From a virus, in IMG/VR virus record IMGVR_UViG_3300024518_002057, positions 1 through 39,466 of that record: DNA of 39,466 nt. One strand, given 5' to 3'. The position numbers and the translations under genes were made by a program. The notes below the pieces were generated by a model. The model saw only the letters and a list, made by a program, of their open reading frames with translations. It searched no databases and was not told the origin of the DNA. Below, piece by piece: positions 1 to 7,307 of the stretch (position 1 is its first letter; each line of letters starts with the position of its first letter).

Positions 1-258
1 TACTGTTCAGACGTCAATGAATTAGAGGCTTCTATATGGGCCAAAGGTGCTGAAAAATACGAGGCTGGTAACTGGCAGAAGGGCCAAAGCTTGGTCAAAG
101 GGATTGATAGCTTACAGCGACATGTGACGGCGTTATTAAATGGTGAGGATTTAGACAAAGAAACTGGTTTGCCTCATGTTGGTCATATGATTACATGTGC
201 TAAGATTATAGCTCGCGCTTATTTAAAAGGCGGTGAATTTGATGACAGGGTAAAATAA
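1..258 (+). CDS. DUF5664-type (dATP/dGTP diphosphohydrolase N-terminal-like) protein, C-terminal part
   Basis: The reading frame is open from base 1 to the TAA at 256-258 with no start codon, so the gene is cut by the window edge. The residues include AKGAEKYEAGNWQKG, SLQRHVTALLNGEDLD and GLPHVGHMITCAK, the pattern of the phage DUF5664 family, annotated as dATP/dGTP diphosphohydrolase N-terminal and presumed to act on nucleotide pools. The missing RYNSGKPELSY start of this domain lies at the right end of the window (39075-39466). Joining the ends over the shared TACTG restores one frame of about 214 residues. The next gene starts within the stop (taATG). Confidence 0.8.
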   Translation, partial: YCSDVNELEASIWAKGAEKYEAGNWQKGQSLVKGIDSLQRHVTALLNGEDLDKETGLPHVGHMITCAKIIARAYLKGGEFDDRVK

Positions 259-497
259 TGATTGAGCACCCGCGGGCACGTAGTCACATTACTTTAAATG
301 AGTTTATTTATATACAGGGTAAGCGTGCCGTGTTGGGTAGCCTAGCTTTAGAATTTGACCATTACCACACAAGAGGAGATTTTGATAGTTGCGAGGAAGT
401 TTTAGAAGAGTTTTGTATTATTAAAAATGAGTATCAAGGCTTTGTTGATGCTGTTAATAGGTCAGATGAATATCATAGGAGGCGTAAAGATGTATGA
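258..497 (+). CDS. Hypothetical protein, 79 aa
   Basis: The ATG overlaps the stop of the DUF5664 gene by one base, so the two are probably translationally coupled. The protein is soluble and acidic in its second half (FDSCEEVLEEFCIIKNEY), with no membrane segment or motif I can name. It overlaps the next gene by 8 bases. Tight packing and direction place it at the tail end of the operon that crosses the window ends. Function unknown. Confidence 0.65.
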   Translation: MIEHPRARSHITLNEFIYIQGKRAVLGSLALEFDHYHTRGDFDSCEEVLEEFCIIKNEYQGFVDAVNRSDEYHRRRKDV

Positions 498-792
498 GAT
501 ATTAATATCGTTAATGCTGTTATCCGCTGGAGGTTATAAAGAGCGCGTACAGGCCGAACATACATTGAAAGTAAGCGGTATATCGTTTGAGTATGGTAAA
601 GCCTTTTATGATGCCTCAGAGTGTCCAGAGTTTAAGCATAGAATGAAGCGAGTCTTATGGTTTAGGTGGTGTATAGAAAACGCTGAGAAGTATGAGCCAA
701 ATGATAATTATTATAATAGTAGGGATATTATGGAAAGTCTGAAGGAATATGATTTTAAAGAAATGTTTAAAAAAGTTTACATTAAGCCTTGA
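490..792 (+). CDS. Hypothetical protein, 100 aa
   Basis: I start this gene at 490 because GGAGGCGTAAAG lies directly upstream; an in-frame ATG at 427 lies inside the previous gene. The N-terminus (MYEILISLMLLSAGG) is hydrophobic and could be a short membrane anchor or just a buried helix. The rest is charged with many Trp and Tyr (RVLWFRWCIENAEKYEP). The last codons overlap the first AAAGTTTACA box (772-781) of the downstream promoter, so regulatory DNA is written into the end of this gene. Function unknown. Confidence 0.6.
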   Translation: MYEILISLMLLSAGGYKERVQAEHTLKVSGISFEYGKAFYDASECPEFKHRMKRVLWFRWCIENAEKYEPNDNYYNSRDIMESLKEYDFKEMFKKVYIKP

Positions 793-817
793 TAAAAGTT
801 TACAGTTGCTGTATTAT
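789..817 (+). promoter_or_regulatory. Phage-class promoter P1 (TTGATA-N17-TATTAT) with AAAGTTTACA boxes
   Basis: The -35 is TTGATA (789-794) and the -10 is TATTAT (812-817), 17 bp apart. The decamer AAAGTTTACA (795-804) directly follows the -35, and a second copy lies at 772-781, 23 bp (about two helical turns) upstream. The same arrangement occurs at 31550, 35644 and, leftward, 21772-21800. It would drive the genes from 854 on. That the decamer binds a regulator is an inference. Confidence 0.75.
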
Positions 818-853
818 ATAATTATTGAAAGCAAACAAACAAAGGAAAATAAG

Positions 854-1027
854 ATGAAAGAGATAATCAAAACATTAAACCTAATAAATATAAGAAGAAC
901 TGAAAATATTATGTTAAATGATTTTATGTACATTGTAAAGACTCTTGCAAAGCATGGCATCACCACTGACACGAAAGAAATATACAAAGTGGCACTAACT
1001 TGTCAGGTTATTCACGATAACGATTAA
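854..1027 (+). CDS. Hypothetical protein, 57 aa, first gene after promoter P1
   Basis: The ATG at 854 is preceded by AAAGGAAAATAAG, the ribosome site seen throughout this genome (often ACAAAGGAAAA). A longer frame from 749 would start inside the preceding gene and run through promoter P1, so I rejected that start. The protein is basic at its start (MKEIIKTLNLINIRRTEN) and looks helical, without a recognisable motif. As the first gene behind P1 it is probably expressed early. Function unknown. Confidence 0.6.
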   Translation: MKEIIKTLNLINIRRTENIMLNDFMYIVKTLAKHGITTDTKEIYKVALTCQVIHDND

Positions 1028-1032
1028 ACAAA

Positions 1033-1046
1033 AGCCCTTCGGGGCT
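1033..1046 (+). promoter_or_regulatory. UUCG-tetraloop RNA hairpin between two small genes
   Basis: AGCCC-TTCG-GGGCT forms a 5-bp stem capped by a c(UUCG)g tetraloop, right after the stop at 1027 and just before the AAAGGAAAAG ribosome site of the next gene. No T run follows, so it is more likely an mRNA-stabilising or attenuating hairpin than a full terminator. A stronger hairpin with the same loop lies at 9618-9638. Confidence 0.55.
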
Positions 1047-1065
1047 AACCAAAGGAAAAGACAAA

Positions 1066-1290
1066 ATGAGCGATTTAGAAAAAAAACCAACTAATTTAGA
1101 TATGGTTCGTGAAGCATCAATCGGGCGTGTAGTTAAAGACATAGTATGGTTTGATGTTGATAATTATGATGGTTCAACCTGTGGCAGTTATCGCATTGAT
1201 TTTCATGATGATGTTTCTGTAGAGTTTGAGGCCATGTCTGATGATAATGAAAGGTGGATTGATCCTACTATTTTGAGGGGTTTGAAATGA
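1066..1290 (+). CDS. Hypothetical acidic protein, 74 aa
   Basis: The ATG follows AAAGGAAAAGACAAA. The protein is strongly acidic (VWFDVDNYDGS, FHDDVSVEFEAMSDDNE), without Cys pairs or membrane segments. The gene overlaps the next start by 4 bases (ATGA). Small acidic phage proteins are sometimes DNA mimics, but nothing here shows that. Function unknown. Confidence 0.6.
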   Translation: MSDLEKKPTNLDMVREASIGRVVKDIVWFDVDNYDGSTCGSYRIDFHDDVSVEFEAMSDDNERWIDPTILRGLK

Positions 1291-1502
1291 ATAAAGACTT
1301 AGAAAGATTATTAACTTACTGTCCTGTGACAGATAAAAAGGCTGACCAGATGCTGAATCAAGGCAATAAGCTTGTCGGTTATATTTTTCAAGATGGTGAG
1401 ACTTATAAAACTTGTGCTTTTGGATCGGTTAGAAACTCTATTAGCCAGAAAGAATGGGAGCTTATGAAAAGAGAGGAAAAATCAAATGCAGAAAATGGCT
1501 AA
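1287..1502 (+). CDS. Hypothetical protein, 71 aa
   Basis: It starts in an ATGA overlap with the previous gene and ends 16 bases inside the next. It is a small soluble protein with a mixed-charge C-terminus (KEWELMKREEKSNAENG). There is no recognised domain. The coupling suggests it is made together with its neighbours. Function unknown. Confidence 0.6.
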   Translation: MNKDLERLLTYCPVTDKKADQMLNQGNKLVGYIFQDGETYKTCAFGSVRNSISQKEWELMKREEKSNAENG

Positions 1503-1917
1503 AGAAGAGTTGCTCCCGCACTTAGAGTTTTTTGGGTTAGAGTTGGGGGATAATCAAGCCCTTAAATTTAAAGGTCAATATGGGAAATACCTAAGATATA
1601 CATATGATTCAATTACTGAGATTGAGGAACTTGTCACACTAAAGGCTTTGGACATCGAACTCATAGAAGAAAAGCCAGCGATAACCATTAAAAACCTTGG
1701 CTTGTTCATGGCTAAGTTTGGGGAGTATCCAAAAGCTGAGTTTACCGATCACGCAGGAAAGTCTCAAATAGGTCAATTAGTTACTATTACTCAATCAGGG
1801 AGTTATATGCAATATTTAGGGTTTGCGTTTTTTAGTCAATGCACAATCACAGACGACAAGTGGACAGTTGAGAATTTAAAGGCTGAGGCGGGGAGTGATA
1901 CATTTGTAGACACTTAG
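1486..1917 (+). CDS. Hypothetical protein, 143 aa, last gene of the P1 operon
   Basis: Two in-frame ATGs (1486 and 1495) follow GAGAGGAAAAATCAA; I take the first. The protein looks like a mixed alpha/beta soluble fold (EELLPHLEFFGLELGDNQAL near the start, QLVTITQSGSYMQYLGFAFF near residue 110) and resembles no family I can name. It is followed by a promoter and inverted repeat before the terminase module, so it probably closes the operon begun at 854. Confidence 0.6.
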   Translation: MQKMAKEELLPHLEFFGLELGDNQALKFKGQYGKYLRYTYDSITEIEELVTLKALDIELIEEKPAITIKNLGLFMAKFGEYPKAEFTDHAGKSQIGQLVTITQSGSYMQYLGFAFFSQCTITDDKWTVENLKAEAGSDTFVDT

Positions 1918-1926
1918 TGATAAGTA

Positions 1927-1954
1927 TTAACATTTAGAGCATTTGTCATATAAT
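1927..1954 (+). promoter_or_regulatory. Candidate late promoter upstream of the terminase module
   Basis: TTAACA (1927-1932) and a perfect TATAAT (1949-1954) are 16 bp apart. They lie in a 132-bp gap between the small-gene operon and the terminase module. It lacks the AAAGTTTACA box of the P1-type promoters. An inverted repeat begins within the -10. Confidence 0.6.
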
Positions 1955-1992
1955 ACCATAGATTTGAGTATTAGGCCCGTTTTTATGGTATT
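1952..1992. promoter_or_regulatory. 9-bp inverted repeat over the promoter (operator or hairpin)
   Basis: AATACCATA (1952-1960) and TATGGTATT (1984-1992) are exact reverse complements separated by 23 bp, followed by TTACC. The left arm covers the end of the -10, so it could be an operator. Read as RNA it could be an attenuator hairpin at the start of the terminase transcript. Confidence 0.5.
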
Positions 1993-2049
1993 TTACCGCC
2001 ATAGTGTGCAAATTGTGAAAAGTCAACTTATATTAAGGTAACGCAATAA

Positions 2050-2232
2050 ATGAGGATGCAAAAAATGTCGATTACTATTATTGATAAGACCCAAAAGTAT
2101 AAGCCTGAGTTACATATAAACGGTGTGCAAGCTGGTTATTATTGTGTAGATTCCAATTCCTTCTTAGCTTCGACCGCGTTAACTGTTAAAGAACTATCAG
2201 AGATTATTGATTTTATGAAGGGTGAGAAGTGA
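2050..2232 (+). CDS. Hypothetical protein, 60 aa, ahead of terS
   Basis: The start could be 2050 (after AAGGTAACGCAATAA) or the internal ATG at 2065 (after GAGGATGCAAAAA). The core, MSITIIDKTQKYKPELHING, reads as a small beta-rich protein ending in a short helix (VKELSEIIDFMKGEK). Its end overlaps the GTG start of the terminase small subunit. Function unknown. Confidence 0.55.
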   Translation: MRMQKMSITIIDKTQKYKPELHINGVQAGYYCVDSNSFLASTALTVKELSEIIDFMKGEK

Positions 2233-2666
2233 AGCGGGAGACAAAGAAGAAGCCAGTAGGCAGGCCAAAGAAGGGCTTGGAGATTCTGTGCAAGGATTGG
2301 AAGAGTGTATTTTTAGATATGGCAGAGCGCGGTTGTGCAATTGTTGAAATTGCCGTGGCAATGGGTGTCAGTCGGCAACAAATGTATGTATTACGGGATA
2401 ATAACACGGAATTTTCTGACACTTTCGCGCGGGCTAAAGAATTGTCTTATGCTTGGTGGTTGTCTCAAGGGCGTAAAAATATGGAAAATCGCGAGTTTAA
2501 CAATGCTTTGTGGGCGTTCAATATGAAGAATAGATTTCGTGATGAGTGGGGCGATAACTCCAAGGTGCAGGTAGAATCAACCAATAGAACAAATGTTACT
2601 CATAAAATTGAATTGGTTACCAAGGATGAGATGGACTTAAAAAAGATTGATTACAAGGATACATGA
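2229..2666 (+). CDS. terS: Terminase small subunit (TerS), GTG start
   Basis: The protein has 145 residues. A basic start (KRETKKKPVGRPKKGLE) is followed by a helix-turn-helix at about residues 35-58 (GCAIVEIAVAMGVSRQQMYV) and a helical region (WWLSQGRKNMENREFNNALW) typical of phage small terminases. TerS recognises the packaging site and brings the large subunit to the DNA. The start is GTG and overlaps the previous stop (GTGA), with GAAGGGTGAGAA as ribosome site. Position two genes before terL supports the call. Residue similarity is to the general class; the packaging mode cannot be read from it. Confidence 0.85.
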   Translation: MKRETKKKPVGRPKKGLEILCKDWKSVFLDMAERGCAIVEIAVAMGVSRQQMYVLRDNNTEFSDTFARAKELSYAWWLSQGRKNMENREFNNALWAFNMKNRFRDEWGDNSKVQVESTNRTNVTHKIELVTKDEMDLKKIDYKDT

Positions 2667-2854
2667 TGCGACAAATATATATAGAAGAGGTTCGTCAATG
2701 GGCCGAAGATAACCCTGCTAATTATTTACAAAGGCTGTCTATTTCCGCACTTCCCGCCAAGGTAGTATATGATATTATACACGAGAGGCGCTTATTTGAG
2801 GATGATAAAGGGGTTCTATATATTAAGGAGAAAGATAATGACTTTAACAATTGA
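2663..2854 (+). CDS. Hypothetical protein, 63 aa, between terS and terL
   Basis: It begins in an ATGATG overlapping the terS stop and overlaps the next gene by 17 bases. The protein is helical and charged (IYIEEVRQWAEDNPANYLQR), without motif. Insertions of small genes between terS and terL are common in phages. Function unknown. Confidence 0.6.
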   Translation: MMRQIYIEEVRQWAEDNPANYLQRLSISALPAKVVYDIIHERRLFEDDKGVLYIKEKDNDFNN

Positions 2855-3068
2855 TCAATGTATGACCTATGAAAGCCCTTTTGACTTAGATAATATTTAT
2901 CGTGTATTGGAAAGTATTACTAGAGCACCTTCAAACAAGTTCGGCGGGGAGCGTGTGTTCATGGTTCAGATTAACGATTCTTTTGAAATGTTTTTGAGTT
3001 ATGCCGAGGTTAAGAAGTATTTAAAACTTGAATTAGAAAGCGCTTGTCTCAAAAGCCTATTTAAATAA
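2838..3068 (+). CDS. Hypothetical protein, 76 aa, upstream of terL
   Basis: I chose 2838 because AAGGAGAAAGATA lies directly before it; an upstream in-frame ATG at 2769 lies inside the preceding gene. It is a soluble mixed fold (GGERVFMVQINDSFEMFLSY). The stop overlaps the terL start (taATG), implying coupled translation. Function unknown. Confidence 0.6.
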   Translation: MTLTIDQCMTYESPFDLDNIYRVLESITRAPSNKFGGERVFMVQINDSFEMFLSYAEVKKYLKLELESACLKSLFK

Positions 3069-4342
3069 TGACCAAGCAGGTAACAGTCTCTTCTCAATGG
3101 TATAAGCCCGTAATGGTGTCACGGCATCGCTATAATGTGTTATATGGTGGGCGATCCTCCGCAAAGTCATATACGGCAGCACTTAAAGCGGTTATACTTA
3201 TGAAGTCAGAGAAGGATTTCAAAGGCTGTTGCCTGCGTAAGATCTACGCCGATGTAAAAGATTCTCAGTTTGCGACAATGGAAAGTATTATACACGAGTA
3301 CGGCCTTTCTGATGAGTTTCATATAACCAAGTCCCCTCTTGAAATAACACACATACCGACTGGCAATAAGATGCTCGCACGTGGTCTGGATAAAGCCCAT
3401 AAATTGAAGTCTATCAATAATCTTACATGGCTATGGATAGAAGAAGCTGATGAGATAGCCTTTGAGGATTTTATTAAGTCAGATACATCGGTGAGACATC
3501 CAGATAATGACGTCCTGCTTCAAACGATGATTACATTTAACCCTGAAAGTGAAGAGGGCTGGATTAATGACTATTTCTTCCCCCCTAAACATATGTATGA
3601 AAAGGATGACGGCTCACACACTTATATAGAGTCAACGGTTAGTGATACAATTATATTACATACGACATTTAAGCATAATGACTTTTGTTCCAAGGGTAAT
3701 ATTGAAGTGATTGAACGATTGGCCAAACTAGGCTTAGATTCTAATTATTACCGTGTTTATGTATTGGGCTTGTGGGGTAACGCGCTTAAAGGTTTAGTGT
3801 TCGATGAAGTCAACTATGTGAATGATTTTCCCAGCCGTGAAGATTGCAAGCATTATGGTTATGGGTTAGACTTTGGTTTTACAAATGATCCAACCGCCAT
3901 AGTAAGGTGTGCTTTAGCTCATGGTGAGATATACCTACAAGAGTTAACCTACAAGACTGGCTTAGTCAATACCGGTAAAGATTCTATTGTTCAACAGTTT
4001 GAGCTTAACCAGATTAGTAAAAATGATAGGATTATTGCCGATAGTGCGGAGCCTAAAAGTATTGCTGAACTATGCCGTGAACATTATTCCGTTATTGGCG
4101 TTAAGAAAGGTAAAGATTCAATTGAGGCGGGTATAAACTTAATGAAGCAGTATAAAATTAATATTGTAGGAGATAGCCCGAACCTCAAAAAAGAAGTAAA
4201 GTCCTATAAGTACCAAGAGAATAAGGATGGCGCCCAAAATGAATTCAGTAATAAGCCTATTGATGCTTGGAATCATATTATCGACGCCTCCCGTTATTGG
4301 TGTTGGCATAATCTAAAGAAATCTTCTTTCTTCATTGCCTAA
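3068..4342 (+). CDS. terL: Terminase large subunit (TerL)
   Basis: The protein has 424 residues with the two-domain packaging motor layout. The ATPase part has a Walker A-like loop at about 27-34 (GGRSSAKS), a Walker B with catalytic Glu at 121-130 (TWLWIEEADE) and the coupling region ITFNPESEEGWI. The RNase H-like nuclease follows: YGLDFGFTNDP with D269, IIADSAEP with D326, and PIDAWNHIIDASRYW at the end. It pumps DNA into proheads and cuts it. It resembles the PBSX/Terminase_6-type group. The C-terminus meets a leftward gene: the two stop codons overlap. Confidence 0.95.
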   Translation: MTKQVTVSSQWYKPVMVSRHRYNVLYGGRSSAKSYTAALKAVILMKSEKDFKGCCLRKIYADVKDSQFATMESIIHEYGLSDEFHITKSPLEITHIPTGNKMLARGLDKAHKLKSINNLTWLWIEEADEIAFEDFIKSDTSVRHPDNDVLLQTMITFNPESEEGWINDYFFPPKHMYEKDDGSHTYIESTVSDTIILHTTFKHNDFCSKGNIEVIERLAKLGLDSNYYRVYVLGLWGNALKGLVFDEVNYVNDFPSREDCKHYGYGLDFGFTNDPTAIVRCALAHGEIYLQELTYKTGLVNTGKDSIVQQFELNQISKNDRIIADSAEPKSIAELCREHYSVIGVKKGKDSIEAGINLMKQYKINIVGDSPNLKKEVKSYKYQENKDGAQNEFSNKPIDAWNHIIDASRYWCWHNLKKSSFFIA

Positions 4343-4431
4343 AGCATGCCCCTGTACTGAAGCAAGAAATACCAGTAAATAAATACGCCCAGCATCATAC
4401 CCCAGATAACACGCAATTTTTGTTTAGTCAT
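4339..4431 (-). CDS. 30-aa single-pass membrane peptide, coupled to the lipoprotein protease
   Basis: Read leftward, the ATG overlaps the last codons of the protease gene (its TAA is at 4424-4426). The frame is MTKQKLRVIW, a hydrophobic stretch with GVFIYWYFLL, then QYRGML and TAG. The short basic N-terminus and single hydrophobic helix suggest an inner-membrane peptide. GAGG lies about 10 bases before the start. It overlaps the terL stop by 3 bases. The tight coupling suggests it acts with the protease; it could be an inhibitor, an anchor or a toxin-like peptide. No family is recognised. Confidence 0.55.
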   Translation of the reverse strand: MTKQKLRVIWGMMLGVFIYWYFLLQYRGML

Positions 4432-5047
4432 GATTTATAAACCTCATAAACTCGCTATACTCATTACAGATGCCAATGCCCGCCCAGTCACCAGTAGACG
4501 TGTAGATTAATTGATTAACACCGATAATCTCAAAATCTTTATTGAGTACAGGCCCGCCAGAAGCTCCGCGATTGATTGCCGCATCAAAGAACATTAGATT
4601 AATTGGTTTGCCGGTGATGTTGGTTATATGGCCATGACTAGCAACCTTTAATTGTGGTATACCAAAGTGGAAGCCAATTGTATAGATTTGATTACCAACT
4701 TGAGGCGCTGTTTTAGCTATCTTTAGCACTGGCAGATTAACTGGCTGAATCATTTTAAGTATAGCAAGATCTAAATCTTTACTATGTTTGACTAGTTCAC
4801 ATTCATGTAAGATGTCATTGTATGCATAGAAAATACGATCTTTTTGTATTATGTGGCTTTCGATTACGTGATAAGCAGTTAATATCTGACCATTACCTAT
4901 ATAAGCACCTGAGCCACGGGATCCGCTTTCCATAAATAACTGGATTGTGCTGTCCATAGCTGATTGAAGCTTAACGTGTCGGGGTGTTTCTTTCGGGGTG
5001 TTGCAAGCGCTAAGGATTAGCACTATTGATAGTATTATTTTTTTCAT
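4424..5047 (-). CDS. Trypsin-like serine protease lipoprotein, moron-type insertion
   Basis: The protein has 207 residues. The N-terminus is a lipoprotein signal (KKIILSIVLILSAC) with lipobox Cys at 15. Then comes a trypsin/DegP-like core with all three catalytic positions visible: His60 in ILTAYHV, Asp93 in DLDLAILK, Ser163 in GASGGPV. There is no PDZ domain, so it is shorter than DegP. It should sit lipid-anchored in the envelope (Asn at +2 would favour the outer membrane if Lol rules apply). It is on the opposite strand between terL and portal, with AGGAGA before its ATG and its own promoter, so it is not a structural gene. Alteration of the cell surface or exclusion of other phages is an inference. 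Confidence 0.85.
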   Translation of the reverse strand: MKKIILSIVLILSACNTPKETPRHVKLQSAMDSTIQLFMESGSRGSGAYIGNGQILTAYHVIESHIIQKDRIFYAYNDILHECELVKHSKDLDLAILKMIQPVNLPVLKIAKTAPQVGNQIYTIGFHFGIPQLKVASHGHITNITGKPINLMFFDAAINRGASGGPVLNKDFEIIGVNQLIYTSTGDWAGIGICNEYSEFMRFINHD

Positions 5048-5065
5048 GGTGTCTGTCTCCTGTAC

Positions 5066-5093
5066 CTTTTATTAACTTATCATGTTTTGTCAA
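5066..5093 (-). promoter_or_regulatory. Candidate promoter of the lipoprotein protease gene
   Basis: Read leftward, a consensus TTGACA (5093-5088) lies 16 bp before TAAAAG (5071-5066), a poor -10. The gene is isolated on its strand and needs its own promoter, but the weak -10 keeps confidence low. Confidence 0.4.
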
Positions 5094-5148
5094 GTCGACA
5101 AATAAAGATTTTTTTATACTATTTGATTATTAGTTAAAGTGATATAAA

Positions 5149-5177
5149 TTTATTAATGTATCGATACTATTTATAAT
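5149..5177 (+). promoter_or_regulatory. Candidate promoter upstream of the portal gene
   Basis: A perfect TATAAT (5172-5177) has only TTTATT (5149-5154) at a 17-bp distance. The 150-bp divergent gap between the protease and portal genes is very AT-rich. A rightward promoter is plausible because the leftward pair interrupts the packaging operon. Confidence 0.35.
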
Positions 5178-5197
5178 TCAAACATTTAGGCTATCAT

Positions 5198-6496
5198 ATG
5201 AACCTATTTACAAAGGCTTTTAATAAGCTGTTTACAAAGTCAAATAGTGCTAATCCATCCGCATCATTGGCAGTCTTACAAGAATTTTCGCAACTATTAA
5301 GGATATCAGGAAACTATCAAGCATTAGCACAAACGGGCTATATCGAAAACTGCGTAGCAAATACCTGCATTAGACGTACGTGCGAAGCAATGAACACTAT
5401 TCCTTTAACGTATAAGGTTAATGGTCAAGAGGTTGAGAGTGGAAAAGGTGACAGGTTAATACGCGCCTTAATTGATGTTATCGAGAACCCTTCTATGGAT
5501 TTAAACCGCAAGCTATGGCTTGAAACTGTTCAAAGTCAATTATTTATAGATGGTAATAGCTATATTTTCCCGCGCGAAGGCTCAACGTCATTAGTGCCAG
5601 TTACTGAATTAATGCCCTTAAGATCAGATAGAATGACAATTAAAGAAGATACAGAAAGTCGCGTATTCAGTTACACTTATCAAGCTGGCGCGTGTCGCTA
5701 TGTCTTTGAGCGTGATAGATGGCAAGATAAAACTGGTGAGTGGAAACCTAACGAGAATGGACTTCAGGGGCGCTTTAACACCGTAGTATTAAGAACTTAC
5801 AACCCATCAAGCGATTTAAAAGGTTTAAGCCGTTTAGGTTCTTGCGCGCTATCTGTACAAGGCCATAATAACTCGTTATCGTGGAATAATTCAGTAATGG
5901 AAAACGCGGGCAAGTCTTCAGGGATCTTGAGCTTTGGAGACAATGAGGCGGGATCACTTGACCCTGAGCAAATAAAGGTTATTTCTGATAAATTAAAGCT
6001 ACAGACTACCGGTAAAAATCGCGGTTCTATTTTGGTTTCCAATTCACCAGCCAAGTTTGAAAAGTTTAATATGACATCGCAGGAAATGGATTTTATTGAA
6101 GGTACTGTTCAGCGATCTATTGAAATTTGTAATGCTTTAGATTATCCGCCATATTTATTAGGCCTTAATGGTGCTACTTTCAACAATCAAGCAGAAGCTA
6201 AACTATCATTATATGAAAACTCTGCTATCCCAAAGGTTGAAGCCATCTATGAATCAATATCACAGTTCTTCTCTTTAAAATACAAGATTGACTTCAAGGT
6301 GTGTCCAGATGTCAGCCGAGTTGAGGCTATGGCTCCACGCTATGCGGAAAAGAATGACAATATTATCAAGCAATACACCAGCAATGTAATTAGATTGAAT
6401 GAGGCCCGCGAGAAGCTAGGCTATGAAGAAGACTCAGCCAATGGTGATTTATTCTTTTCTGATTTTGTACGCTCAAACGATAACCCACCGGCATAA
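5198..6496 (+). CDS. Portal protein, HK97-type
   Basis: The 432-residue length fits HK97-family portals. Features include an N-terminal NTCIRRTCEAMNTIPL helix, LWLETVQSQLFIDGNSYIFP (the tool-like stem start), VVLRTYNPSSDLKGLSRL, WNNSVMENAGKSSGIL, and the wing/crown region LDYPPYLLGLNGATFNNQAE. Twelve copies should form the DNA channel at the capsid vertex. It ends where the MuF-like gene begins (the ATG directly follows the stop). The start at 5198 has only a weak ribosome site (TAGGCTATCAT). Confidence 0.92.
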   Translation: MNLFTKAFNKLFTKSNSANPSASLAVLQEFSQLLRISGNYQALAQTGYIENCVANTCIRRTCEAMNTIPLTYKVNGQEVESGKGDRLIRALIDVIENPSMDLNRKLWLETVQSQLFIDGNSYIFPREGSTSLVPVTELMPLRSDRMTIKEDTESRVFSYTYQAGACRYVFERDRWQDKTGEWKPNENGLQGRFNTVVLRTYNPSSDLKGLSRLGSCALSVQGHNNSLSWNNSVMENAGKSSGILSFGDNEAGSLDPEQIKVISDKLKLQTTGKNRGSILVSNSPAKFEKFNMTSQEMDFIEGTVQRSIEICNALDYPPYLLGLNGATFNNQAEAKLSLYENSAIPKVEAIYESISQFFSLKYKIDFKVCPDVSRVEAMAPRYAEKNDNIIKQYTSNVIRLNEAREKLGYEEDSANGDLFFSDFVRSNDNPPA

Positions 6497-7246
6497 ATGA
6501 CAGATACTGAAGCAGATAGACTTTTCGATTCAATGTTGGCCCGTGTTGAAAAGCGCTTAGGCCGTAGACTATTAGAAAATTTTAATGAGTTATCGCGGTT
6601 GATTGTACAGGTTATTGCCAATGGTGGTCAATTAGCGGGTGACGTTGCTATCCAACAAAATACAGACGACTTAGAACGCATCCTTGAAGAGTCTTACCGT
6701 GAAGCTATTATGGAAGGCGCTAGATTTACCCGTCGTGATTTAGAACTACCTGAAGAGGAAGATGAAGAGAGCTACGCGGCCATATTATTATTATTGTTAT
6801 TTTGGCGTCAAGATACAGCACGCAATCACGCCCAAATGTTAACACAAACCACTATGACACTTTACGATAGATTCTATGACGAGTCGCGCGTATTGGGTTT
6901 AACAGGTGGGGCACAAAGTCAATTCATATCAAGAGAGTTGTTAAGGAGAAATCGGGGTAGGGTTCGGAATATTGCAACATCGGAATCAGGCGAGGCATTG
7001 AGTGCAGGTAGTGAAGCGCAAGCAGGTCTATTAAATGAGGCTATTGTCAAATCTTGGCGGTCTCAACGTGATCGAATTGTGCGCGATAGTCATATCAGGG
7101 CTGATAGGCGTTATACTGAGCAACCAATACCACTAGATCAAAACTTTCAAGTGGGTGCATCTTCTGGGCCCTATCCCAGATCGTCACAACTATCTGCCGC
7201 GGAGCGTTCGGGCTGTCGGTGTTATATTCGCCATAAGCGAGTGTAG
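6497..7246 (+). CDS. Phage head morphogenesis protein, MuF/SPP1 gp7-like
   Basis: The protein has 249 residues. The N-terminal half is helical and acidic (PEEEDEESYAAILLLLLFW). The C-terminal half carries the MuF-type signature: KSWRSQRDRIVRDSHIRAD, then DQNFQVGASSGPYP and a closing RSGCRCYIRHK. The family is a minor head protein associated with the portal, sometimes ejected with the DNA. It sits between portal and protease, the usual place. The start abuts the portal stop. Confidence 0.88.
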   Translation: MTDTEADRLFDSMLARVEKRLGRRLLENFNELSRLIVQVIANGGQLAGDVAIQQNTDDLERILEESYREAIMEGARFTRRDLELPEEEDEESYAAILLLLLFWRQDTARNHAQMLTQTTMTLYDRFYDESRVLGLTGGAQSQFISRELLRRNRGRVRNIATSESGEALSAGSEAQAGLLNEAIVKSWRSQRDRIVRDSHIRADRRYTEQPIPLDQNFQVGASSGPYPRSSQLSAAERSGCRCYIRHKRV

Positions 7247-7271
7247 TAAAATGATACATAATGTATTGAAT

Positions 7272-7300
7272 TTGAACAAATGATAAAGTAAACATATATT
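7272..7300 (+). promoter_or_regulatory. Candidate capsid-operon promoter
   Basis: TTGAAC (7272-7277) and TATATT (7295-7300) are 17 bp apart in the 95-bp gap before the protease gene. Transcription would begin near 7307, at a perfect inverted repeat. It would boost the protease-capsid genes above the packaging genes. Confidence 0.5.
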
Positions 7301-7307
7301 ACAATAT

